A stretch of DNA of 6,317 nucleotides from Deltaproteobacteria bacterium (GCA_018266095.1 JAFEBC010000298.1:1-6317); one strand, 5' to 3'; positions 1 through 6,173 are shown, numbered from the stretch's first letter. Program-made: numbers and translations. Notes: generated by a model from the sequence alone, not told the origin.

Positions 1-1970
1 ACTCGCTGCTCAACTTCGACGCGCCCTTCTCGCCCATCTTGAACTTCGCCAAGGTGCTCATCGGCCAGTATCCGCAGGTCAGCATCAGCGCGGGGCAGGC
101 GCGCGCGTTCCGCTTCTTCATCGGCGTGGGCACGGGCGACACGTCGTCGTTGCAGGCGGCGCACGCGGCCGCGCGCGGCGTGCTCAGCACCGCGGTGCAG
201 ATGTCGGGCACAGTGAAGGATCCCGACGGCAACCCCGTCGCCCACGCGCGCGTGCAGGTGGCGCAGACGAGGGACACGAGCAACGTGCTGGCGATGGCGC
301 GCACCGACGCAGACGGAGCGTTCAACGCGCCGCTGCCGCCCGACAACTACACGCTGTACGCGATCGCCGACGACCGGACCTTCACGCAGGCGCTGCCGGT
401 CACGCTCACGCAGGCGGGCCTCACGGGCCTCGCGCTCACGCTCGGCGGCAGATCCACCATCGAGATCAACGTCACCGAGGGCGGCCAGCCGATCGCGGCC
501 AAGATCGTGGCCGAGCCGTTCCCGCAGAACGCGCGGCCGAACTTTCCGCCCGCCTTCGGCGAGAAGTGGGCGCGGCAGCCGGTGGTGGACTTCACCGCCA
601 CGGGGCACCTGGTGATGCCGGTCTATCCGGGCCAGTGGAAGGTCACGGTGTCGCACGGCTTCGAGTACGACGTGTCGGTGCAGAACGTGACCACCACCGC
701 GGGCCAGAACACGGCGGTCACCTCCACGCTCACGCACGTCGTCGACACCACGGGCTGGATGAGCGCGGACTTCCACATCCACGCGCAGGGCAGCCCGGAC
801 GCCGACGACCTGCGGCCCGACAAGGTGCGCGCGTTCGCGGGCGAGGGGCTGGAGATCCCGGTGTCCACCGAGCACGAGTTCATCGGCGACTTCGGACCGA
901 CGGTGGCGGCGCTGGGCCTGGGCGCCGTGATGCATCCGATCGCGGGCACCGAGTTGACCACCACGGCCATCGGGCACTTCAACATCTTCCCGCTCACGCA
1001 GCAGCCCTCGCAGCCGAACATGGGCGGGTTCAACTGGTACAACCGCAACGTGCCCGACGTGCTCGCCGAAGCGCGCGCGCGGCTCACGCCCGATGGGCTG
1101 CATCCGATCGTGCAGATGAACCACCCGCGCACGCCGGCGATGGCGTACCTGGACGCTGTGCAGTTCGAGCCCTCGGCGTTCGCGGCGGGCGCCAACGCGG
1201 CGCACTTCACCACCGACTTCGACTCCGTCGAGGTGTGGAACGGCGAGCCGCTGCCGCGCTTCATGGGCTGTCCGCGCACGAGCGAGACCTGGTGCGTGAA
1301 GCCGGCGCATCCGCAGATCTATGACTGGTTCGCGTTCCTCGTGCGCGGCAAGCGCATCGCGGCCACGGGAGATTCCGATTCGCACAGCGCGTTCCTCGGC
1401 TCGGTGGGCTTTCCGCGCACGCTGGTGCAGGTGGACACCGACGCACCCGGCTCGCTCACCGACGCCAAGCTGATGTCGTCCTTGCGCGCGCAGAAGGCCA
1501 TCATCAGCGGCGGGCCGTTCCTGATGATCACGGGCCTCGACAAGAACGGCGCCACCGTCTATCCGGGTGGCATCGCGGTGGGCACGAGCAACGCCACGGG
1601 CGCGAGCGCGAAGCTCAAGATCACGCTGCAGGCGCCGGTGTGGATGGGCCCGATGGCGGTCCTCGATCTCTGGCACGGCGATGTGTCCGCGCCGAACACG
1701 CCGGGGAAGATCCTGATGTCGCTCGATCTCACCAAGGGCACCTACAAGGAGAACAGCGCGCAGACGCTGCGCCTGCAGACCACGGTGGACGTGTCGGTGC
1801 CGGGCGACGACTTCATCGTGGGCGTGGTGCGCGGGCCGGTGGACGCGAACACGGGCTTCTCGAACGCGCTGTGGCCGGTGGTGCAGACGTCCTTGCCGCC
1901 GATGGCGATCACCAATCCGATCTGGATCGACGCGAACGGCGATGGGGTGATCACGCCGATCGTGCAGTGA
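1..1970 (+). CDS. CehA/McbA-family PHP-type metallohydrolase, multidomain, probably exported (5' partial)
   Basis: The frame is open from base 3, so the start codon lies upstream; 655 residues are visible before the TGA (numbered here from the TCG at base 3). About residues 62-137 look like a carboxypeptidase-regulatory/CnaB-type beta-sandwich (SGTVKDPDGNPVAHARV, then TDADGAF and a PDNYTLYA strand). About 150-245 look like a second beta-sandwich ending in PGQWKVTVSHG. About 250-470 form the PHP-like metallohydrolase core: DFHIH (H258, H260), STEHEF (E290, H291), GTELTT (E317), GHFNIF (H325), NHPR (H374) and GDSDSHS (D457, H461), a set of probable metal ligands. A beta-rich tail follows, ending in DANGDGVI. 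The family includes the carbaryl hydrolase CehA and McbA, but most members have unknown substrates, so no substrate is assigned. Extracytoplasmic location is inferred from the Ig-like domains; the signal peptide would be outside the window. The gene converges on sthA. Confidence 0.85.
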   Translation, partial: SLLNFDAPFSPILNFAKVLIGQYPQVSISAGQARAFRFFIGVGTGDTSSLQAAHAAARGVLSTAVQMSGTVKDPDGNPVAHARVQVAQTRDTSNVLAMARTDADGAFNAPLPPDNYTLYAIADDRTFTQALPVTLTQAGLTGLALTLGGRSTIEINVTEGGQPIAAKIVAEPFPQNARPNFPPAFGEKWARQPVVDFTATGHLVMPVYPGQWKVTVSHGFEYDVSVQNVTTTAGQNTAVTSTLTHVVDTTGWMSADFHIHAQGSPDADDLRPDKVRAFAGEGLEIPVSTEHEFIGDFGPTVAALGLGAVMHPIAGTELTTTAIGHFNIFPLTQQPSQPNMGGFNWYNRNVPDVLAEARARLTPDGLHPIVQMNHPRTPAMAYLDAVQFEPSAFAAGANAAHFTTDFDSVEVWNGEPLPRFMGCPRTSETWCVKPAHPQIYDWFAFLVRGKRIAATGDSDSHSAFLGSVGFPRTLVQVDTDAPGSLTDAKLMSSLRAQKAIISGGPFLMITGLDKNGATVYPGGIAVGTSNATGASAKLKITLQAPVWMGPMAVLDLWHGDVSAPNTPGKILMSLDLTKGTYKENSAQTLRLQTTVDVSVPGDDFIVGVVRGPVDANTGFSNALWPVVQTSLPPMAITNPIWIDANGDGVITPIVQ

Positions 1971-2009
1971 CCTCGTGCGTGTGCGCGCCCGTCCGGCGCT
2001 CTTCGCGGC
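1971..2009. other. convergent intergenic gap, weak possible terminator hairpin
   Basis: These 39 bases separate the stops of the metallohydrolase (plus) and sthA (minus). A 5-bp GC stem, GCGCC at 1985-1989 and GGCGC at 1995-1999 with a 5-base loop, could help termination in both directions. There is no T-tract on either side, so calling it an intrinsic terminator is weak. Confidence 0.2.
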
Positions 2010-3449
2010 TCAGGCCGACTTCACCTGCGCTTGCGCCTGCGCGTTCCGGCGCGCGATCGCGCCGAGCCCGTCGTACGCGGCGTACTTGTAGAGCTCGCTC
2101 AGCGTCGGGTAGTTGAACACGGCCTCGATGAAGAGATCGATCGTCGAGCCCTGCAGCATGGCCATCTGGCCGACGTGGATGATCTCCGTCGCGTTCGGGC
2201 CCATCGCGTGCACGCCGAGGATCTTCTTGTCCGGCGAGAAGAGCAGCTTGAGGAAGCCCGCCTCCTGGCCCAGGATCTCGCCGCGTGCGTTGTCGCGCAT
2301 CTGCGCGCGGCCCGAGAGGTAGTCGGTGTTCGACTTCTTCAGCTCCTCCTCGGTGGCGCCGACGTAGCTGATCTCGGGAATCGTATAGATGCCCACCGGC
2401 AGCACCGGCGACACGCGCGTCTTGTACGAGAGCTTGAACGCGTGGCACATGGCGACGCGGCCTTGCTCCATGCTGGTGGCGGCGAGCGCGGGCACGCCCA
2501 CGATGTCGCCCGCGGCGTAGATGTGCGGGACGCTGGTCTGGAAGTGCTCGTTCACCGGCACGTTGCCGCGGCTGTCGCGGGCGATGCCGACCTTGTCGAG
2601 GCCGAGCGCGTCGCTGTTGCCCATGCGGCCCGCGGCGGCGAGCACGGCCTGCGCCTGGTACGTCTTGCCGGACTTGGTGCCGACGGTGCAGATCCTGGTC
2701 GCGGCATCGACGGCGCACGTGGTGGGCGCGTCGCCGAGCGAGAGGTTCAGGCCCATGCGCACGAGCTCATTCGAGAACGCCGCGCCGAGCTCACCGTCGA
2801 TGAACCCGAGCAGCCGATCGCGGGTGTCCAGCATGGTGACCTGCGTGCCGATGGCGGCGAACATGCACGCGTACTCGCTCGCGATCACGCCGGAGCCGAG
2901 CACCAACATCGTCTCCGGCACGTGCTCGATCTGGAGGATCTCATCCGAGTCGTAGACCTCCTCCTCGACGAAGGGGATCCACGCGGGACGATTGGGCCGC
3001 GAGCCGGTGGCGATGAGGAAATAATCGGCGGTGAGCTGCGTAGGTTCGGTGCCGTCGCGCGGGAGCACCTCGACGGTCTGCGCGTCGACGAAGCGGGCGA
3101 GGCCGGTGATGCGCTCGATCTTGTGGCGCTCGAGGTTGCGCGCGATGCGGGCGCGCTCCTTGTCCTTGATGAGCCGCTCGCGGTGCAGGAATGTGGACGC
3201 CGTCAGCGGCCGCGGCAGATCCGGCACCCACTGCTCGAGCCCGCGCGCCTGCATGTGGCTCAAGGCGAGCGCGCTCTCACGCAGCGTCTTCGAGGGCAGC
3301 GTGCCCGTGTTCGCGCAGGCGCCGCCCAGCACGGGCTCCTTCTCGATCAGCGCCACGGACTTGCCGAAGTAGGCGGCCTGGGCTGCGCCCTTCTCTCCTG
3401 CCGGCCCGCTGCCGATGACGACCAGATCGAACTTCCGCGCAGTGGTCAT
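2010..3449 (-). CDS. sthA: Si-specific (soluble) NAD(P)+ transhydrogenase SthA
   Basis: A 479-residue cytoplasmic FAD flavoprotein that transfers hydride between NADPH and NAD+, helping balance the NADH and NADPH pools. The FAD-binding motif GSGPAG is at residues 13-18. The region of the redox disulfide in lipoamide dehydrogenases reads GGACANTGTLPSK: only C45 is present, and T50 replaces the second cysteine, as in SthA. The second Rossmann motif GSGVIASEY is at 185-193, followed by LDTRDRLL (207-214) like the SthA cofactor loop. The FAD motif YAAGD is at 311-315, and the dimerisation domain starts near 348. The C-terminal motif FNYPTLSE (445-452) lacks the catalytic HPT histidine of disulfide reductases and matches SthA. 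Length is typical. The start chosen is the ATG at 3449, directly before the TTARKFDLVVIGSG fold; a frame extension to 3575 adds an Arg/Ala-rich leader unlike the family. No strong Shine-Dalgarno precedes the ATG. Confidence 0.93.
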   Translation of the reverse strand: MTTARKFDLVVIGSGPAGEKGAAQAAYFGKSVALIEKEPVLGGACANTGTLPSKTLRESALALSHMQARGLEQWVPDLPRPLTASTFLHRERLIKDKERARIARNLERHKIERITGLARFVDAQTVEVLPRDGTEPTQLTADYFLIATGSRPNRPAWIPFVEEEVYDSDEILQIEHVPETMLVLGSGVIASEYACMFAAIGTQVTMLDTRDRLLGFIDGELGAAFSNELVRMGLNLSLGDAPTTCAVDAATRICTVGTKSGKTYQAQAVLAAAGRMGNSDALGLDKVGIARDSRGNVPVNEHFQTSVPHIYAAGDIVGVPALAATSMEQGRVAMCHAFKLSYKTRVSPVLPVGIYTIPEISYVGATEEELKKSNTDYLSGRAQMRDNARGEILGQEAGFLKLLFSPDKKILGVHAMGPNATEIIHVGQMAMLQGSTIDLFIEAVFNYPTLSELYKYAAYDGLGAIARRNAQAQAQVKSA

Positions 3450-3471
3450 GTAGGCAACGGTAGCAGCATTG

Positions 3472-3500
3472 CGATCGCGGCGTACCGCTCCGCGCGATCG
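3472..3500. repeat. spaced inverted repeat in the divergent region, candidate operator
   Basis: CGATCGCG at 3472-3479 is exactly the reverse complement of CGCGATCG at 3493-3500, with a 13-base spacer. Centre-to-centre distance is 21 bp, about two helical turns, as expected for a dimeric regulator on one DNA face. It lies 23-51 bases before the sthA ATG. In GC-rich DNA such 8-bp arms can arise by chance, and each arm contains the self-complementary CGATCG. Confidence 0.3.
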
Positions 3501-3587
3501 AAACGAAACAGACGCGCGCCGCTTGCGTAGATGTGTCCAGCACGGCACGGCGCGAGCTGCACCCGAGCAGTACACCCCCGCGCGACG

Positions 3588-3596
3588 AAAGGAGGA
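3588..3596 (+). promoter_or_regulatory. strong Shine-Dalgarno sequence (AAAGGAGGA)
   Basis: AAAGGAGGA contains the full AAGGAGG complement to the 3' end of 16S rRNA, six bases before the ATG at 3602. It is the best ribosome binding site in the window and decides the start of the small gene over the in-frame ATGs at 3533 and 3632. Confidence 0.8.
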
Positions 3597-3601
3597 AGAC
3601 C

Positions 3602-3775
3602 ATGGAGTTGTTTCGAAGCCTGTTGACCCCGATGAAGATCATCGCGACCTGGCTGCTCTGCCTTGGAATCATGGCCAGCCTGTTCGTGAGCGCGGCGGAT
3701 GCGCACGCGGACCGGAACCTGCCCGTGATGCGCGGCGCGGAGGTGGTGATCGAGGTGCCCAAGCCGGCGAACTGA
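3602..3775 (+). CDS. small secreted or membrane-anchored protein, 57 aa, function unknown
   Basis: I do not recognise the family. The start is fixed by the strong Shine-Dalgarno at 3588-3596. The protein has a short N-terminal stretch with R5 and K12, a hydrophobic segment at about residues 13-32 (IIATWLLCLGIMASLFVSAA), then DAHADRNLP. The AHA at 34-36 fits signal peptidase I cleavage, which would release a peptide of about 21 residues (DRNLPVM to PKPAN). Otherwise the segment would be a single membrane anchor. C20 is not in a lipobox, since the preceding residues are WLL. The gene ends in tandem TGA TAG stops at 3773-3778 and lies in the same frame as the membrane protein gene that starts 15 bases later, suggesting co-transcription and perhaps translational coupling. 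It could be a leader peptide, a small accessory subunit or a peptide signal; the sequence does not decide. Confidence 0.7.
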   Translation: MELFRSLLTPMKIIATWLLCLGIMASLFVSAADAHADRNLPVMRGAEVVIEVPKPAN

Positions 3776-3790
3776 TAGGTTGCGCGGACC

Positions 3791-5368
3791 TTGAACTGGA
3801 CTGATTCGCGACATCCTTTCTGGTCACGCCTCTTGTGGTTCTGCGCGCTCGCGACCGTGGCCCCGCTGTGGACGGCGCCGCACCTGCCGTTCACGGACCT
3901 GCCGCAGCACGTGGCGATGATCTCGACGCTGCGGCACTGGTGGGACCCGGTCTTCCGCGTCCGCGAGCACTTCACGCTGGCCCTGGGGCAGACGCAGTAC
4001 CTGCTCTACTACCTCCTGGGCGCGGTGATGGCGTTCCCGTTCGGCACGGCCGAGCGCGCGAACCTGGTGCTGTTGTCGCTCATCGGGATCTCGTTCCCGT
4101 TCTCGCTGCGTAGCCTCCTGCGCGCGCTGGGCGCGGACGAGCGGCTGGCCATGTTCGGCGGGCCGCTGTTCTGGAGCCAGGCGCTGCTCATCGGCTTCTT
4201 CAACTACGTGGCCGCGATGCCGCTGGTGCTGTGGGGCCTCGCGCTGGCGGTGCGTGAGGCGGAGGTGCCCAAGCGCGCGCAGCAGGCCGGTCTCGCGGTG
4301 CTGGCGCTGGCGATCTTCTACATGCACCTCTCGGCGTTCGTGTTCTGGGCGCCCGCGGCGGCGATCGCGTTCTGGATGTTGCCGCCTGCCGAGGGCACGG
4401 ACGAGGGCACGTGCGCGCCGCTGTGGAAGACGCTGCTCGCGCGGCTGCCGAAGCTGCCGATGCGCTTGCTCTGGGCGATCCCGGTGACGCTCGCGGCGCT
4501 GCTCTTCGTGCTCAAGAGCCCCGTGGTCCACCCGCAGTCCATCGGCTGGCACCAGGACATGGCGCCGCAGTACGAGGACGTGGGCTCGGCGCTGCGCAAC
4601 CTGCTCGACGCGCTGCTCGACATCTGGCGCGGCGTGGAGGACGAGTGGATCCTGGTGTGCCTGATCACAGTCGCGGGCCTGTTGTCCTGGCCGCAGAAGC
4701 GCGACGAGGAGAAGCCCTCACAGTCGCTGCGGCGCGCGCTGGTGGCGGTGTGGCTCGTGTTCGCGGCGGCGCTCTACTTCTTCTTCCCCAAGGGGATTGG
4801 TTGGCTTTGGCAACTGAATGAGCGGTACGCGCTCGTCTTCGCCCTGCTGTTCCCGCTGCTCCTGCGCCCAGCGCGCGGCCTGAAGGGCGCCGTGCCGCTG
4901 CTCGCGCTCGCCGCGGTGACCGTGGCGGACGCCAACATCGCCATCAAGAACATCCGCGTCTTCGAGGAGGAGGTGGGCCCGTTCGACCGCGTGCTCGAGC
5001 AGGCCGAGCCCGGCAAGCACCTGTTGTCGATGATCGTGGACCAGAACTCGCGCGTGGCGAAGTTCAGCGCGTTCCTCCACTTCGGCAGCTACTACCGGGC
5101 GCGCAAGGGAGGCATCGCCAGCTTCTCGTTCGCGGAGCTGCCGCAGTCTCCGCTGCGCTACAAGCCGCAGACCGCGCCGCCCGCCAAGCCGCCGGGCTGG
5201 GAGTGGCACGCGTTCGCCTTCGACAACGTGCGCGAGGGGCCCTACTACGACTACATCCTCTTGCACGGGAACGTGGACCCGCTGCCGCGCGTGATGCAGA
5301 ACGGCGGCCCGAAGTGGCGCCTCAAGACGCGCGAGGGGAGCTGGTCTTTGTACGAGCGCGAGCCATGA
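3791..5368 (+). CDS. polytopic membrane protein, GT-C glycosyltransferase-like, function unproven
   Basis: A 525-residue protein starting at TTG 3791, the first possible start after the in-frame TAG at 3776; no clear Shine-Dalgarno precedes it. The next in-frame TTG (3833) lies inside the first hydrophobic segment. About nine or ten membrane segments are visible (roughly 14-30, 64-84, 90-110, 119-133, 136-154, 166-197 as one or two, 226-242, 286-301, 314-332, 345-382 as one or two). After the first segment comes LPFTDLPQHVAMI, an acidic/Pro/His loop (D36, P38, H40) like the first extracytoplasmic loop of GT-C lipid-linked-sugar transferases. H179 (FYMHLSAF) and N343-E344-R345 before a late segment are further polar marks. 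Residues from about 385 form a soluble tail containing YYDYILLHG and ending GSWSLYEREP, a layout also seen in GT-C-like proteins. If correct, it would transfer a sugar at the outer membrane face. It overlaps the next gene by ATGA. Confidence 0.7.
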   Translation: MNWTDSRHPFWSRLLWFCALATVAPLWTAPHLPFTDLPQHVAMISTLRHWWDPVFRVREHFTLALGQTQYLLYYLLGAVMAFPFGTAERANLVLLSLIGISFPFSLRSLLRALGADERLAMFGGPLFWSQALLIGFFNYVAAMPLVLWGLALAVREAEVPKRAQQAGLAVLALAIFYMHLSAFVFWAPAAAIAFWMLPPAEGTDEGTCAPLWKTLLARLPKLPMRLLWAIPVTLAALLFVLKSPVVHPQSIGWHQDMAPQYEDVGSALRNLLDALLDIWRGVEDEWILVCLITVAGLLSWPQKRDEEKPSQSLRRALVAVWLVFAAALYFFFPKGIGWLWQLNERYALVFALLFPLLLRPARGLKGAVPLLALAAVTVADANIAIKNIRVFEEEVGPFDRVLEQAEPGKHLLSMIVDQNSRVAKFSAFLHFGSYYRARKGGIASFSFAELPQSPLRYKPQTAPPAKPPGWEWHAFAFDNVREGPYYDYILLHGNVDPLPRVMQNGGPKWRLKTREGSWSLYEREP

Positions 5369-6087
5369 CCGCGAAGGCCTTCCTCAGCGCGCGCTGGGAG
5401 CGCCTGGCGATGTTGAACTACGAGGTCGATCCGGCGCTGCTCGCGTCGCGGGTGCCACGCGGGACGGAGCTCGATCTCTGGAACGGCAAGACGTATGTAA
5501 GCGTGGTCGGGTTCATGTTCCTGGACACGCGGGTGCGCGGGATCGCCATCCCGTTCCATCGCAATTTCGAGGAGCTCAACCTGCGCTTCTACGTGCGCCG
5601 CACCGACGCGCGCGGGACCTTGCGCGGCGTGACGTTCGTGAAGGAGCTGGTGCCGCGCTGGGCGATCGCGACCGTGGCGCGCGTTCGGTACAACGAGAAC
5701 TACCGATCCGTGCCGATGCGTCACCGCTTCGAGCCCGAGGCGCTGGCGCAGGGCAGCCGCGTGACCTACGAGTTCAAGCACGGGGGCCGGTGGAACGCGC
5801 TCTCGGTGCGCGCGAGCGGACCGTCCGCGCTGGCGGCGCCGGGCTCGCACGAGGAGTTCATCACCGAGCACTACTGGGGCTACGCCGCGCAGACCGACGG
5901 CGGCACGGTGGAGTACCAGGTGGAACATCCGCGCTGGCAGTGCTTCCCCGTTGACGAGGCGCGCTTCGACTGCGATGTGGCCGCGCTGTACGGACCCGAG
6001 TTCGCCGAGACCCTCGCGCGCCCGCCCGTGTCGGCGCTCCTGGCCGACGGGTCCGAGGTGATCGTGCGCCAGGGCGTGCGCCTGTAG
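5365..6087 (+). CDS. DUF2071 / YqjF-family protein (acetoacetate decarboxylase-like fold)
   Basis: A 240-residue protein whose ATG at 5365 overlaps the TGA of the upstream gene (ATGA), so translation is probably coupled. The frame extends further upstream to 5203, but that part is an Arg/Ala-rich shadow of the previous gene. Family features are WERLAMLNYEVDPALLASRVP (11-31), LDLWNGKTYVSVVGFMF (36-52), FEELNLRFYVRR (68-79) and GVTFVKELVPRWAIATVAR (88-106), matching DUF2071. The usual length is similar. No signal peptide or membrane segment is seen, so it is likely cytoplasmic. The fold is related to acetoacetate decarboxylase, but family members have no settled activity. K93 in TFVKE is a conserved-looking lysine; whether it acts like the Schiff-base lysine of acetoacetate decarboxylase cannot be told here. 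The link with a membrane protein suggests a joint role that is not known. Confidence 0.82.
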   Translation: MTAKAFLSARWERLAMLNYEVDPALLASRVPRGTELDLWNGKTYVSVVGFMFLDTRVRGIAIPFHRNFEELNLRFYVRRTDARGTLRGVTFVKELVPRWAIATVARVRYNENYRSVPMRHRFEPEALAQGSRVTYEFKHGGRWNALSVRASGPSALAAPGSHEEFITEHYWGYAAQTDGGTVEYQVEHPRWQCFPVDEARFDCDVAALYGPEFAETLARPPVSALLADGSEVIVRQGVRL

Positions 6088-6094
6088 CAGCGGC

Positions 6095-6138
6095 TCGCAA
6101 GCGTCCGATGCGCCTGTCGCAAGCGTCCGATTCGCCTG
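6095..6138. repeat. two 22-bp direct tandem repeats
   Basis: Copies at 6095-6116 and 6117-6138 are back to back and differ at one base (G6110 against T6132). The shared parts are TCGCAAGCGTCCGAT, then one variable base, then CGCCTG. The next bases (TCGATCGG) begin like a third copy for three bases only. They lie just after the DUF2071 stop and 92-135 bases before the next ATG. A 22-bp period equals about two helical turns, which fits repeated protein binding sites, but a simple slippage duplication is also possible. Confidence 0.85.
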
Positions 6139-6150
6139 TCGATCGGCAAT

Positions 6151-6173
6151 CTTGACGCCGTCTTGACGGCGCC
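6151..6173. promoter_or_regulatory. CTTGACG direct repeat at 11-bp spacing overlapping a palindrome, candidate promoter/operator
   Basis: CTTGACG occurs at 6151-6157 and again at 6162-6168, 11 bp apart. Each copy contains TTGACG, close to the sigma-70 -35 consensus TTGACA. The same stretch holds an inverted repeat, CGCCGTC (6156-6162) and GACGGCG (6165-6171) around TT. No good -10 hexamer sits 16-18 bp after either TTGACG. The site is 57-79 bases before the ATG at 6230, a suitable place to control that gene. Binding by a response regulator or dimeric repressor is inference. Confidence 0.45.

Larger units (their letters stand above)
3450..3601. promoter_or_regulatory. divergent promoter region between sthA and the small-protein gene
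   Basis: These 152 bases must hold the start signals for sthA (leftward) and for the 3602 cluster (rightward), because both neighbours read away from it. I see no convincing -35/-10 pair on either strand. It contains a local A-rich spot, GAAACGAAAC near 3500-3508, and a spaced inverted repeat listed separately. The promoter role is inferred from gene orientation. Confidence 0.45.

Noticed and set aside
566..1324. Plus-strand open frame in another phase inside the metallohydrolase gene
   Set aside because: Its product is Arg/Gly/Ala-rich without domain features, whereas the overlapping frame carries all the metallohydrolase motifs.
1985..1999. Strong bidirectional intrinsic terminator between the convergent genes
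   Set aside because: Only a 5-bp stem is present and neither strand has a T-tract, so it is kept only as a weak possibility.
2031..3530. Very long open frame (499 codons) on the plus strand opposite sthA
   Set aside because: It is the complement of a well-conserved enzyme gene; high GC at third codon positions removes stops from the antisense frame. The translation is rich in Arg, Ala, Glu and His with no recognisable domain.
3450..3575. 42-residue N-terminal extension of SthA from the ATG at 3575
   Set aside because: SthA proteins begin just before the first Rossmann strand; the extension is Arg/Ala-rich, unlike the family, and would overlap the divergent promoter region.
3641..3670. Possible lipoprotein lipobox around C20 of the small protein
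   Set aside because: The residues before the cysteine are WLL, lacking the small residue needed at -1, and the cysteine sits in the middle of the hydrophobic segment.
5203..5364. Upstream extension of the DUF2071 gene to 5203
   Set aside because: The extra 54 residues are an out-of-frame reading of the membrane protein's conserved tail; the ATG at 5365 gives the normal family N-terminus and an ATGA overlap.
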